35,342 bases of DNA from an uncultured bacterium (GCA_905214995.1 CAJMOT010000004.1:1-35342), one strand, 5' to 3'. Counted from the first letter of the stretch, positions 1 to 8,504 are shown. Numbers and translations: made by a program. Notes: generated by a model not told the origin, from the sequence alone.

Positions 1-160
1 CTCCGTCCGCCGACAACAGCATGGAGCCGTCGTCGGAGCCGGAGAGCTCAAGGCCGGAAAACCAGCTTTCGTAGACCCTGTCGCCGACGATTGAAAAGAG
101 GCTTTCTTTCGTCCTCTCCCATATTGCGGCCGCGGCCGGCGGTATCAAATCGGTTTCCAT
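1..160 (-). CDS. dnaA: DnaA replication initiator, N-terminal end (partial)
   Basis: Reading the minus strand from the ATG at 158-160 gives about 53 codons that run off the left edge. The peptide begins METDLIPPAA and continues through IWERTKESL and YESWFSGLEL, ending in a D-G-S-M-L-L-S-A pattern. This matches the N-terminal helicase-loading and oligomerisation domain (domain I) of DnaA, in which a Trp near the start, a hydrophobic W-F pair and a following beta strand are typical. DnaA binds DnaA boxes at oriC and melts the origin. A perfect DnaA box lies only 15 bases upstream of the start, which fits the known autoregulation of dnaA. The AAA+ and DNA-binding domains lie outside the window, so the call rests on domain I and on the neighbouring boxes. 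Confidence 0.72.
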   Translation of the reverse strand, partial: METDLIPPAAAAIWERTKESLFSIVGDRVYESWFSGLELSGSDDGSMLLSADG

Positions 161-174
161 GTCAAAGTGCGCAT

Positions 175-183
175 TTATTCACA
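175..183 (+). promoter_or_regulatory. DnaA box TTATTCACA
   Basis: Exact match to the bacterial consensus TTATNCACA, 15 bases upstream of the dnaA start codon on the opposite strand. It could serve autorepression of dnaA or be part of oriC. Confidence 0.6.
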
Positions 184-466
184 AAAACGGAGTTTTTTGC
201 CAATATTAGCCAAACATTTGCGCCGCGCGCCGATGCGCGCCGCCGCCGACTGCCGGTTTTGGCGAATTTCTCCCATTGCGAATGTTTTTCAGTTTGCTGT
301 TTTTAGGTGTAAATTGTTTATTTAGCGCGTATTGGGCGAAATGTTCAGAGGGTCATCCCCTCCGCCTGCCCCTCGGCGCAAAGCCCGGCGGAAAAGCTTT
401 TCGCCGTCTTATGGGGTCATATAATTGCCTCTTTCGGTCAAGTTGCAAGAAGAAGTTTTTGACAAG

Positions 467-475
467 TTATTCACA
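467..475 (+). promoter_or_regulatory. DnaA box TTATTCACA
   Basis: Second exact consensus DnaA box, at the edge of an AT-rich run. Confidence 0.6.
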
Positions 476-482
476 TTGCCGA

Positions 483-491
483 TGTGAAAAA
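483..491 (-). promoter_or_regulatory. Imperfect DnaA box, inverted
   Basis: TGTGAAAAA is one base from TGTGAATAA, the complement of the consensus. It faces the box at 467-475 with seven bases between them, a paired layout often seen at origins. Confidence 0.35.
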
Positions 492-758
492 ATTTTTGAA
501 AAAAATCCTTGCCATTGCGGGGAGATTTTCAATCCGCCCCGAGTGTCGATTGTTGCGGGCGTTTTTCAAACCGCGATCCCCCAGATGCGCTCGGTTGTCG
601 CGTTTGTTTTTTTTCAGATGTCTCAACAGGCTTTGTTTAAGCGAATTGCGGGAAAAATTACGAATTTTTCAGCCGGACTTTGCCCCAAAAAGCCGTTTCC
701 GCGCAAATTTTGTCCCCGTTCGGGACGGCCGGGATTTTTTATTTTTCCCGCGGCGGAG

Positions 759-1460
759 TCAGAGGAAAATTATGCGGCCGCACTGTTCGCAGAAAACGGG
801 CCCCTCCGAATTTTTCAGGGAGTCGAGCCGCTCTCCGGAAATTTTCAAAAAACACCCCGTGCATAGAGATCCCTCCACCCGCGCGACGAGCGGGAAAGCG
901 GTTTTGGAGGACTTTAATTTGTCGTACGCGCCCAGAAATTCCGGCGAAACTTCCCCGCGAGCCGCCCGAACCCCCTCTTCGGCCTCCTCCAAATCGGCCT
1001 CCATTGAGATCTTGGCGGCGTTGATCGCCGAAATTTCCTCTTCTATCGCCTCTATCCGCCTTTTGGCGGCCGCCTCGACTTTCTCGAGCCTTTCGCGCTT
1101 GGAGTCTATTTCGAAGAGCAGTTCAAGCTCCTCCTCCTCCATTTCGGAGGCGCGCTTTGCGAGCCTGTCGATTTCGGCGTTTATGGCCGTATAGTCGTCG
1201 TTTTTCTTGACTTCCAAAAGTTGGTTTTTGTACTTGAAAACTTTTTCTTCCAGCTCCCGGCGCCGTGAACGCATTTGTTCCCGCAGCTTTTCGGCGCCGT
1301 CGAGCTCGGCCTTTGCCGCATCGCATTCCGCTTCGGCGGCGGATATTCCGGCGCGTTTTGCGGCGATTTCCCGCGGGACGGAATCGAATTTCGCTTTTGC
1401 GGCGGAGAGCTGCGCGTCCTTTGATTGCAGCGACAACAATTTTTCGATATCCCTCTTCAC
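759..1460 (-). CDS. Coiled-coil protein with C-terminal C4 zinc ribbon (COG1579 type)
   Basis: A protein of about 233 residues. Nearly its whole N-terminal three quarters is charged, heptad-like helix rich in Glu, Lys, Arg and Ala, predicted to form a long antiparallel coiled coil. The last 40 residues carry two CxxC pairs, CTGC and CEQC, which form a C4 zinc ribbon. This architecture is the widespread COG1579 / zf-RING_7 family, whose role is not settled; nucleic-acid binding has been proposed. The frame stays open to a TTG at 1541, but homologs usually begin just before the LLxLQ motif, which favours the GTG at 1458-1460. No clear Shine-Dalgarno sequence supports either start. It is transcribed away from ruvX and toward dnaA and the putative origin. 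Confidence 0.75.
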   Translation of the reverse strand: MKRDIEKLLSLQSKDAQLSAAKAKFDSVPREIAAKRAGISAAEAECDAAKAELDGAEKLREQMRSRRRELEEKVFKYKNQLLEVKKNDDYTAINAEIDRLAKRASEMEEEELELLFEIDSKRERLEKVEAAAKRRIEAIEEEISAINAAKISMEADLEEAEEGVRAARGEVSPEFLGAYDKLKSSKTAFPLVARVEGSLCTGCFLKISGERLDSLKNSEGPVFCEQCGRIIFL

Positions 1461-1513
1461 GGAAGGCGAATTTACATCCGGTTGGCGCGTTGGCAACGCA
1501 TTTTTTTTCGTTT

Positions 1514-1542
1514 TTGCTTTAATTCGGGCGCAAAATTTCAAT
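1514..1542 (+). promoter_or_regulatory. Possible promoter for ruvX
   Basis: TTGCTT and TTCAAT are separated by 17 bases and lie 47 bases ahead of the ruvX start, in the divergent gap. Both hexamers are imperfect, so this is a weak prediction. Confidence 0.3.
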
Positions 1543-1589
1543 AACGTGAAAAGGAAATATCATCCGTTTTCGCTTTTCGCCGCGCAAAA

Positions 1590-2060
1590 ATGAACATTCT
1601 CTGCATAGACTACGGGCACAGGCGCGTGGGGCTCGCCTACGCGGATTCGGAACTCAAAGTCGCCGTTCCGATCGCCGCCGCAGCGGAGGGATCGCCCGAG
1701 GCCCGACTCGGCCACATAGCGCGCGAGGTCGCGGAGCGCAAAATCGGAAAAATCGTCGTGGGATATCCTTACAATATGGACGGCAGCGTCGGCTTTAAGG
1801 CGCGCGAGGTGGACGATTTCATCGCGGTTCTCGAGGAGAAGTTCGGGCTTCCGGTAGTCCGCTTCGACGAGCGGCTGAGCTCTTTTCAGGCTGAAAGCGA
1901 CTATTCCGCCGTCTCGCGCGCGGGGAAAAAATCGGTGGCGGCCCGCAAAAAGCTCCGCAGAAGCGGCGACATAGATTCGCGCGCAAGCGCCATCATATTG
2001 CGCGAATATCTCGAATCCGGCGGCGCGGGGGATTCGGCCTGCGGCGGAGGGGCTTTCTGA
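1590..2060 (+). CDS. ruvX: Putative pre-16S rRNA nuclease / Holliday junction resolvase-like RuvX (YqgF)
   Basis: 156 residues, a normal length for the family. The RNase H-like fold motifs are all visible: the first acidic strand ILCIDYG with Asp7, the VVGYP strand near residues 56-60, the FDERLSS motif with Asp93 and Glu94, and the C-terminal DIDSRASAIIL helix with Asp129. These acidic residues coordinate the catalytic metal. YqgF processes the 5' end of 16S rRNA in E. coli and is also described as a Holliday junction resolvase in other bacteria. The stop codon overlaps the first base of the next ATG (TGATG at 2058-2062), so ruvX and truA are probably co-translated. Confidence 0.93.
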   Translation: MNILCIDYGHRRVGLAYADSELKVAVPIAAAAEGSPEARLGHIAREVAERKIGKIVVGYPYNMDGSVGFKAREVDDFIAVLEEKFGLPVVRFDERLSSFQAESDYSAVSRAGKKSVAARKKLRRSGDIDSRASAIILREYLESGGAGDSACGGGAF

Positions 2061-2872
2061 TGGGGTCGGGAGGGAAATATTCCGTCATCCTTGCCGGCGT
2101 CTTTTCCGGTTCGCGCCCGATGGAGGGAGAAAAATTCCGTTTCCGCTGCGAATGCGCCTACGACGGCACGGACTTTTGCGGGTGGCAGTCGCAGAAGGGC
2201 GGCGGCAGCGTGCAGGATTATATAGAGGGCAGGCTCGGGCGGATATTCAAAGAGCCCGTTCGCATACACGGCAGCGGCAGGACGGACGCCGGAGTCCACG
2301 CGACGGGCCAAGTCTTCCACTTCGACGCCGCGTGGGGGCATTCCGACGGAGCCCTGCTTGCGGCGATGCGCTCATCGAACCGTTCGGATGTCAGGATAAA
2401 ATCCCTCAAAAGGGTCGGGCCGGATTTTCACGCCAGATACGGCGCCAAGGGGAAACGGTATGTCTATTATATGCACAGGGGCGTCGCGCTTCCCCATATC
2501 GCGCGATACAGATGGTCGTTGGGGGATAGGGAGCCGGATCCGGAGAAGATGAACGAGGCCGCCGGACTCCTCTTGGGAGAGCACGACTTTACGGCTTTCA
2601 GCGCCTCGCGCGGAACGGGGGCGCGCGAAAACCCCGTGAAAACCCTGCGCCGCCTTGCCGTGACTTCGCGCGGCGCGGAACTGCGGGTCGTCGCGGAAGG
2701 CAGCGGGTTTATGTACAAGATGGTGAGAATGCTCGTCGGCGCGCTCGTCGACGTTGGGACGGGAAAGCTCGACGGGGGCGACATCGAGGAAATGCTCGCC
2801 TCCAAAAAAAGGGGAAACCGCTTTCAGGCGGCGCCCGCGCGGGGGCTGTTTTTGCAGCGCGTATTCTATTGA
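2060..2872 (+). CDS. truA: tRNA pseudouridine(38-40) synthase TruA
   Basis: Converts uridines 38-40 in the tRNA anticodon arm to pseudouridine. The first conserved strand reads CAYDGTDFCGWQ, and the catalytic motif GSGRTDAGVHATGQV carries the essential Asp (residue 76 from the 2060 start). The later motifs, including YVYYMHRG, HDFTAFSASR and the hydrophobic SGFMYKMVRMLVGALVDVG near the C terminus, complete the fold. Two starts are possible. The ATG at 2060 overlaps the ruvX stop and follows a GGAGG at suitable distance, but adds about 20 residues before the usual family start. The ATG at 2120 gives the standard length but has no ribosome binding site. Confidence 0.93.
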   Translation: MGSGGKYSVILAGVFSGSRPMEGEKFRFRCECAYDGTDFCGWQSQKGGGSVQDYIEGRLGRIFKEPVRIHGSGRTDAGVHATGQVFHFDAAWGHSDGALLAAMRSSNRSDVRIKSLKRVGPDFHARYGAKGKRYVYYMHRGVALPHIARYRWSLGDREPDPEKMNEAAGLLLGEHDFTAFSASRGTGARENPVKTLRRLAVTSRGAELRVVAEGSGFMYKMVRMLVGALVDVGTGKLDGGDIEEMLASKKRGNRFQAAPARGLFLQRVFY

Positions 2873-3019
2873 CGAGGCTTCTCTTGGGCGGGAGGCGGAA
2901 CGGGCGACCCGTTCCGAAGAATCGCCTCCGCCTCAATCGGCGCGGCGCCGGAGCCGCGCGGGAAACTTCTCCCTTTGGAGCTTATCGGAGGCCGCATTTC
3001 CCCTTTTCATGCGAAAAAG

Positions 3020-3048
3020 TTTGTATTGTCCGCGCAATTCCCAATAAT
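3020..3048 (+). promoter_or_regulatory. Possible promoter for the LptF/LptG gene
   Basis: TTTGTA and AATAAT are spaced by 17 bases, 18 bases ahead of the start codon, in a 190-base gap that has no other recognisable feature. Prediction from hexamer match only. Confidence 0.3.
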
Positions 3049-3065
3049 CGGAACCGGTATTTTTT

Positions 3066-4178
3066 ATGAAACTATTGGACAGATACGTCTTTTGCGAGTG
3101 GCTGAAAATATTTGTCGTCGCCATAGGCGTCACGCTCGGGATTCTCGTGCTGCACGACATGTACAACAATCTCGGCAAGCTCATAAACTGGGGCGCGGAG
3201 ACGGAACAGATGCTCCTTTTTTACGCGCTGCTCGTTCCCACGCTCGTCCCGATAGTCCTCCCGATAAGCCTTCTGCTCTCGCTCATATACGTGCTCGGCT
3301 CCCTCCACCGCAACAACGAAATCACCGCAATGCGCGCGGCGGGCCTGAACGTTTTTGCCATTACGCGCTCGCTGTGGTTTGCGGGCGCGCTGCTGGCGGG
3401 CGCGCTGCTGTGGCTCAACGCGCACGCCATTCCCGTATGCAAGGAAAATTCCCGCCTGCTCTACGACAACATCAGGTTCGCCGAACAGATGCGCACCGCC
3501 GAACTCTCGGAGGTCGGGAGGGTAAACGCCCTATGCTTCAATAACAGGAAGGACGGCAGGCTCTGGTTCATGAACTCGTTCAGCCAGGCGACGAACCGCG
3601 CGCGCGGGGTTACCGTATCCGCGCTTGACCCGCGGGGGCGTGAGGTCTCGCGGGTGATGGCGCGCGAGGGCGTCTACGACGACGTCGACAACTGCTGGTT
3701 TTTTCTCGACGGCCAGCGCATAGACTTCGACCCCGACACCCACAAGGCGGTGAAGGCGGTCGGGTTCGACAAGAGGTATTTCAGGGATTTCGGCGAAAAG
3801 CCGCAGATAATGGTTTTGTCCATGCGCCGCCCCAAAGACCTCTCGCTCTTTGAAACGAAAACGCTCATAGAGTCGATGGGCAGCGCCGACGCTCCGGAGG
3901 CCGTCCCGTACCTCGTGAGGTCCTATTCCATATGGTTCAGCCCGTTCGCGTGCATAATAGTTGTGGCGATTGCCATTCCGTTTTCGGTGGCGGGCGTGCG
4001 GACGAACCCCATGGTGGGCGTCTCCAAGACGGTTGGGCTGTTTTTTGTGTACTTCGTCCTCGACAGCGCGCTCGGCGCGGTGGGGGGCAGGGGAATAATT
4101 CCGCCGCTATGGGCCGCCGCGATTCCGAATATCGCGATGCTGCTCTTTGCGCTCTCGCTTTACAGAAAAGTTGTTTGA
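3066..4178 (+). CDS. LptF/LptG family LPS-export permease
   Basis: 370 residues, the normal size for a YjgP/YjgQ (LptF/LptG) inner-membrane subunit of the LptB2FG transporter that extracts lipopolysaccharide and drives it across the periplasm. The start MKLLDRYVFCEWLKIF followed by a hydrophobic helix is characteristic. Membrane segments are visible at about residues 12-30, 50-78 and 98-118, then a long soluble periplasmic jellyroll-like region (about 120-290), then three more membrane helices at the C terminus. The coupling-helix region ELTAMRAAG of the family appears here as EITAMRAAGLNVF. Whether it is LptF or LptG cannot be decided from one copy. It implies an LPS-bearing outer membrane. 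The stop is one base from the purD start. Confidence 0.88.
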   Translation: MKLLDRYVFCEWLKIFVVAIGVTLGILVLHDMYNNLGKLINWGAETEQMLLFYALLVPTLVPIVLPISLLLSLIYVLGSLHRNNEITAMRAAGLNVFAITRSLWFAGALLAGALLWLNAHAIPVCKENSRLLYDNIRFAEQMRTAELSEVGRVNALCFNNRKDGRLWFMNSFSQATNRARGVTVSALDPRGREVSRVMAREGVYDDVDNCWFFLDGQRIDFDPDTHKAVKAVGFDKRYFRDFGEKPQIMVLSMRRPKDLSLFETKTLIESMGSADAPEAVPYLVRSYSIWFSPFACIIVVAIAIPFSVAGVRTNPMVGVSKTVGLFFVYFVLDSALGAVGGRGIIPPLWAAAIPNIAMLLFALSLYRKVV

Positions 4179-4179
4179 T

Positions 4180-5475
4180 ATGGCATCCGGAAAAAAATTA
4201 AAGGTGTTGATTGTGGGAAGCGGAGGCCGCGAGCACGCGCTCGTTCTGGCCGCAAAGCGCTCCCCCATGCTCGAAAGGCTCGTGTGCGCGCCCGGCAACG
4301 GCGGCATAGAGCGCGACTGCGAAGTCGCCCCGATCCCCGCCGAGGACGTTTCCGCCCTTGCGAAGTTTGCGGAGGAAAACGGGTTCGATTTCGCAATCTG
4401 CGGCCCGGAAGTCCCGCTTTCGCTGGGGCTCGGCGACATGCTGAGGGCGCGGGGCATTCCCGTTTACGGCCCGTCGAAAGACGGCGCGGTTTTAGAGGCG
4501 AGCAAGGCGTACGCAAAGGGCTTTTTGAAAAAATACTCCATTCCCACCGCGGAGGGGCGCAGCTTTACGGACGCGGCGGAGGCCGAGGCTTACATAAAGT
4601 CCGCCCCGTTTGAGACCGTCATAAAGGCCAGCGGCCTCGCGGCGGGCAAGGGGGTCGTCATACCGTCCTCCCGCGAAGAGGCCGCCGCAGCCGCGCGCGA
4701 AATGCTCGAGGGCGGCGCGTTCGGAGATAGCGGAAGGGAAATCGTCGTAGAGGAAAAAATGGACGGGGAAGAGGCGAGCATAATGCTCGCGGTCTCCGGT
4801 CAAAAATACGTGATGCTGCCCGCAAGCCAGGACCACAAGCGCGTCGGAGAGGGCGATACGGGGCCGAACACGGGCGGAATGGGCGCATACGCGCCGGCGG
4901 CGGTGGCGACTCCGGAAGTTCTCGAAGCCGTGCGCAAAACAATAGTGGAACCGACGCTCGCGGGGCTCGCCAAAGAGGGTATCGACTACCGCGGAACCTT
5001 GTATGTCGGAATAATGATAACGAAAGGCGGCCCGAAAGTCGTGGAATTTAACGTGCGCTTCGGCGACCCCGAATGCCAGGCGCTGATGCCGCTGCTCGAA
5101 AGCGACCCGCTCGAGCTCATGTACGATGCCGCGTGCGGAAATCTCGACCCGTCCAAAGTCAAGATAGCCGGCGGATTCGCGGCGGTGGTCGTAATGTGCG
5201 CGCGCGGATACCCGGGGAAATACGCGAAGGGCGACGAGATCTCCCTGCCCGAAAGCGTCCCCGCGAACTCGCAGATTATCCACGCCGGAACGAGGCGCGA
5301 GGGCGATAAAATCCTTACGGCGGGCGGAAGGGTGCTGGGGCTTTCGGGCTTCGGCAAGACGCTGGAAGAGGCTATCGCCAACGCCTATGCGCTCGCAGAT
5401 TCCGTGAAGTTCGACGGCGGGTTTTTCCGCCGGGATATCGCCCACAGGGAGCTGGAGCGGCGCGCGGCAAGATAG
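4180..5475 (+). CDS. purD: Phosphoribosylamine-glycine ligase PurD (GAR synthetase)
   Basis: Catalyses the second step of de novo purine synthesis: phosphoribosylamine, glycine and ATP to glycinamide ribonucleotide. The 432-residue product is of standard length. The N-terminal nucleotide-binding motif VLIVGSGGREHAL is near residues 8-20. The ATP-grasp core contains VIKASGLAAGKGVV, and the family signature DHKRVGEGDTGPNTGGMGAY is followed by VEFNVRFGDPECQ, which supplies metal ligands. The open frame extends upstream to 4147, but the ATG at 4180 directly precedes the conserved N terminus and sits one base after the permease stop, suggesting coupled translation. Its pairing with an LPS permease is positional rather than functional. 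Confidence 0.95.
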   Translation: MASGKKLKVLIVGSGGREHALVLAAKRSPMLERLVCAPGNGGIERDCEVAPIPAEDVSALAKFAEENGFDFAICGPEVPLSLGLGDMLRARGIPVYGPSKDGAVLEASKAYAKGFLKKYSIPTAEGRSFTDAAEAEAYIKSAPFETVIKASGLAAGKGVVIPSSREEAAAAAREMLEGGAFGDSGREIVVEEKMDGEEASIMLAVSGQKYVMLPASQDHKRVGEGDTGPNTGGMGAYAPAAVATPEVLEAVRKTIVEPTLAGLAKEGIDYRGTLYVGIMITKGGPKVVEFNVRFGDPECQALMPLLESDPLELMYDAACGNLDPSKVKIAGGFAAVVVMCARGYPGKYAKGDEISLPESVPANSQIIHAGTRREGDKILTAGGRVLGLSGFGKTLEEAIANAYALADSVKFDGGFFRRDIAHRELERRAAR

Positions 5476-5537
5476 GCGGCGGCGCCGTTTGCCGAGGGCG
5501 TCCGGCCGCTCCGTAAGACGGGCTTTTGCGGCGGGCG

Positions 5538-5570
5538 GCGGATTTGCGAATGCGCAAACGCTTTTTTTTT
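5538..5570 (+). terminator. Rho-independent terminator after purD
   Basis: The stem TTTGCG / CGCAAA closes on the loop AATG, with an outer GCG/CGC extension, and is followed by nine consecutive T. It lies 62 bases after the purD stop. Confidence 0.7.
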
Positions 5571-5652
5571 GCGCGCCGGCGCCCGCCGGTTTAGCGCGGG
5601 CGGTTTTGATTGAAAAAAACTCGCCGAACTCCGGTTCCGCGCGCATTGGCGC

Positions 5653-5682
5653 TTGACGCCGGTTTATCTTTTGTTTTTTAAT
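5653..5682 (+). promoter_or_regulatory. Putative sigma-70-type promoter for the DUF4832-like pair
   Basis: TTGACG and TTTAAT with an 18-base spacer, 43 bases ahead of the start codon and after the purD terminator. A strong ribosome binding site (GGGGAGGGG, 5711-5719) precedes the ATG. Confidence 0.45.
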
Positions 5683-5725
5683 AAACGCATACCGTGTCCA
5701 ACAGTGTAACGGGGAGGGGAATGTT

Positions 5726-7126
5726 ATGAAAAAATCCGCATTGTTTGCCGCTTTGTCGGCGTTGTTGTGCTCGTGCGCCTCGGGGAGTTTCGAGGCTCGT
5801 AAGACGTTTGATGAAAATGCGGGGATTTTTCAGAATCCGGGGCAGGGATGGCTGCGCTTCGGAAATTCCTTAAAAGGTTCTCAAAACTCAGTCAATTTCG
5901 GGGCGGGATACGAGCGCTACACGTGGGTTCGCCTGAATCCCGAAGAAGGCGTGTACAACTGGAAGCCCATCGACCGCGCGCTGGAAAATTTCTCGCGCGA
6001 GGGGTTGCCGTTCTACTTCCGAATAATGTGCGTCAGCACTTCGGGCTATCCGCCGTTCTACCAGACCCCTAAATGGGTGTTCGACAAAGGCGCCAAATAT
6101 GCCGTCCACGAAATGCAAAAGGAGCCCGGCAAAAATAAAAAATATCCGGACGGAAAAGTCAAAATCGCGGTTCCGGAGTTCGGAGACCCCGTTTTCATCA
6201 AAGAGCACGAAAAATTCATAAAAGCCCTCGCCGCCCGCTACGACGGCGACCCGCGCATCGGCGGCATAGACCTCGGCAGCTACGGCAACTGGGGCGAATG
6301 GCACTGCACGAGCCTCGGGCTCAAAAAGCCCGACGTGCGCCCGCACTCTCCGGAAATCCGCAGGAAATACGCCGACATGTACCTGCAAAACTTCAAAAAG
6401 ACTCCCCTGATATTTATGACCGACGACCACGAGACGCTCGAATACGCGCTCGGGAAGGGCGAAAAGCCGCGCGTCGGGATAAGGCGCGACGGCGTGGGCT
6501 CGCCCTCGCACTTCAAGCGGTGGATAGGGAAATGGCCCTACGAAAATATACCGAACATGGGCGGGATATGGAGGGACATGCCCGCGATTTTCGAATTTTA
6601 CGGCAGCGTCGAGATGATGCGCGGCAGGGGCTGGGACATCCCGTATTCGCTCGGGTGGGTTCTCGAAAATCATGCGTGCCTTGTAAACGAGGGGCCGCTT
6701 TCGCCGCGCCAGATAGCGGCGGGCTCCGGCGAGGAAAAGCTCCTGCGCGACATCGACATGTTCGCCGGCGCCCGCCTCGTTCCACAGTCTGCGGACGTGT
6801 CGTATGCGGGCGGAAAATTGAAAATCCGCATTCGCGGGGAAAACAAAGGGGCGTCTAAAATCTACCTGCCTTACCGATTTGTCTACGTGTTGCGCGGAGA
6901 TTCGGGGGATGCCGCCGAGATGGTTTCCGCGCGGGATCCCCGCGAAATCCTCCCGGGCGAATTTGAATTTTGCGACGAGTTTGAAGTCCCGCTCGAAGGG
7001 GGAAAAGAATATTCGCTCTCCCTGCGCGTCCGCCACTCCGCGGGCGTTCTCAAAGATTTCCGCTTTGCCGCAAAAAACCTCAATCCCGACGGGTCGCTCG
7101 ACCTCGGGAAAATTCTGATAAAATAG
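5726..7126 (+). CDS. Exported DUF4832-like (beta-galactosidase-like TIM-barrel) protein, copy 1
   Basis: 466 residues beginning with a signal peptide. The MKKSALFAALSALLCSCAS segment ends in a possible lipobox with Cys at LCSC, so a lipoprotein is plausible. The N-terminal half reads like a glycoside hydrolase clan A barrel: NPGQGW, then a W-x-x-L-x-P-x-x-G-x-Y-x-W strand typical of GH42-like enzymes, LPFYFRIMC, and the signature GSYGNWGEWH at about residues 183-192, whose Glu is a candidate catalytic acid. The C-terminal 130 residues look like a beta sandwich. These traits resemble DUF4832-type proteins, which are thought to act on glycans, but the substrate is unknown. A close paralog follows after 10 bases. 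Confidence 0.65.
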   Translation: MKKSALFAALSALLCSCASGSFEARKTFDENAGIFQNPGQGWLRFGNSLKGSQNSVNFGAGYERYTWVRLNPEEGVYNWKPIDRALENFSREGLPFYFRIMCVSTSGYPPFYQTPKWVFDKGAKYAVHEMQKEPGKNKKYPDGKVKIAVPEFGDPVFIKEHEKFIKALAARYDGDPRIGGIDLGSYGNWGEWHCTSLGLKKPDVRPHSPEIRRKYADMYLQNFKKTPLIFMTDDHETLEYALGKGEKPRVGIRRDGVGSPSHFKRWIGKWPYENIPNMGGIWRDMPAIFEFYGSVEMMRGRGWDIPYSLGWVLENHACLVNEGPLSPRQIAAGSGEEKLLRDIDMFAGARLVPQSADVSYAGGKLKIRIRGENKGASKIYLPYRFVYVLRGDSGDAAEMVSARDPREILPGEFEFCDEFEVPLEGGKEYSLSLRVRHSAGVLKDFRFAAKNLNPDGSLDLGKILIK

Positions 7127-7136
7127 GCTGCGCAAA

Positions 7137-8504
7137 ATGAAAAAACTGTTGATGACGCTTGCGGTTTCCGGCGCGCTCTGCGCCGTCCGCGCCTCGGAGA
7201 TAAAATTCGAGGAAAACCCCGATATTTTCCAGAATCCGGGGCAGGGGTTTTCCTGCAATTCGCTCTGGTTCAATCCCAAGACAAAAGTAAATTACGGCGC
7301 GGGATATTTCAGGTTTGAATGGGCAAAGCTGCAGCCTGCGGAGGGCGAATACAACTGGGAGCCGATCGACAAAGCGCTGGAGTTTTTCTCCAAGAACGGC
7401 CTGCCGTTCTACTTCCGCATAATGTGCACCAACTTCCACGGCGGGCGCAAGTATTCCACTCCCGAATGGGTTTTCCAAAAGGGCGCCAAATGGCACGAAT
7501 TTGAGGGAATGGAGTACAATACTCCCGAAGGCGGAAAATCCAAAACGCACGTCTCGGCGTATTTCGACGACCCGATTTTCCTCGAAGAGCACGAAAAATT
7601 CATAAAAGCCCTCGCCGCCCGCTACGACGGCGACCCGCGCATAGGCGGGCTCGACCTCGGCAGCTTCGGCAACTGGGGCGAATGGCACTGCACCTCCATG
7701 GGCCTCGAAGACCCGCACATGTATTCGCTCGATCTCCGCAAAAAATACGCGGACATGTACCTGCAAAATTTCAAAAAGTCGGACATATTTTTTATGACCG
7801 ACGACTTCCAGGTTCTCGAATACGCGCTCGGCAAGCGCAAAAAGCCGCGCGTGGGGCTGCGGCGCGACGGCGTGGGTTCGCCGTGGCACTTCGGCCGCTG
7901 GATAGGCAAGCCGCCCTATGACAAAATAGAGCGCATGGGCGACGTTTGGAAGGACAAGCCGATATTTTTCGAGTTTTTCGGCGACGTGAATTCGCTGCAC
8001 GAAAAAGGATGGGACATAATTTTTTCCTGCGACTGGATTCTTGATAACCACGCCTCCCTCGTCAACGAGATCCCGTTCCACCCGTGGCAGATAACGGATC
8101 CCAAGGAGAGGGCGGCGGTCGACAAGGTGTGCGCGTACGCCGGCGCGCGCCTCGTTCCGGAGTCCGCCGAAGCGTCCTATGAAGACGGCAAGCTCGAGGT
8201 GTCGGTAAAGGGCGAAAACAAGGGCGTCGCCCGCATATACCTGCCGTACCGCATGAAGTACGAGCTGCGGGACTCCTCCGGAAAAGTCGTGTTCGACGCG
8301 ATTTCCTCGCAGGATCCCCGAAAAATCCTCCCTGGCAAGTTTGAATTTTCGGACGCCATGCGCGTTTCCCTGAAATCCGGCGAGGCGTATTCGCTCTCCC
8401 TGCGAATCTTCCACACTAAAAAGATATTCCGCGACTTCCGCTTCGCCGTCAAAAACCTCAACCCCGACGGTTCGCTCGATCTCGGGAAAATCTCCGCAAA
8501 ATAG
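7137..8504 (+). CDS. Exported DUF4832-like (beta-galactosidase-like TIM-barrel) protein, copy 2
   Basis: 455 residues, a tandem paralog of the preceding gene along its whole length. It has a plain signal peptide (MKKLLMTLAVSGALCAVRA) without a clear lipobox, so the two copies may sit in different compartments. Shared blocks include NPGQGF, YNWEPIDKALEFFSKNGLPF, the run HEKFIKALAARYDGDPRIGG, GSFGNWGEWHCTSMGL, and the C-terminal FRFAVKNLNPDGSLDLGKI. The main differences lie in the loop after the first barrel strands (about residues 95-135). The start follows the upstream stop by 10 bases with no strong ribosome binding site, so the pair is probably one transcript. Function is inferred to be glycan related; no substrate can be named. 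Confidence 0.65.
   Translation: MKKLLMTLAVSGALCAVRASEIKFEENPDIFQNPGQGFSCNSLWFNPKTKVNYGAGYFRFEWAKLQPAEGEYNWEPIDKALEFFSKNGLPFYFRIMCTNFHGGRKYSTPEWVFQKGAKWHEFEGMEYNTPEGGKSKTHVSAYFDDPIFLEEHEKFIKALAARYDGDPRIGGLDLGSFGNWGEWHCTSMGLEDPHMYSLDLRKKYADMYLQNFKKSDIFFMTDDFQVLEYALGKRKKPRVGLRRDGVGSPWHFGRWIGKPPYDKIERMGDVWKDKPIFFEFFGDVNSLHEKGWDIIFSCDWILDNHASLVNEIPFHPWQITDPKERAAVDKVCAYAGARLVPESAEASYEDGKLEVSVKGENKGVARIYLPYRMKYELRDSSGKVVFDAISSQDPRKILPGKFEFSDAMRVSLKSGEAYSLSLRIFHTKKIFRDFRFAVKNLNPDGSLDLGKISAK

Larger units (their letters stand above)
161..758. other. Candidate oriC: gene-free region behind dnaA with DnaA boxes
   Basis: This stretch of about 600 bases between dnaA and the zinc-ribbon gene holds no convincing gene; open frames in it are low-complexity and overlap on several frames. 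It contains two exact TTATTCACA boxes (175-183 and 467-475) and a one-mismatch inverted box TGTGAAAAA (483-491) seven bases from the second. AT-rich runs lie at 420-510 and 600-690 within otherwise GC-rich DNA, as expected of a duplex-unwinding element. Origins next to dnaA are common in bacteria. The assignment is inference from boxes plus position. Confidence 0.5.

Noticed and set aside
276..1194. Overlapping plus-strand frames in the dnaA-zinc-ribbon gap
   Set aside because: No recognisable family, partly antisense to the zinc-ribbon gene, and spread across several frames in the candidate origin.
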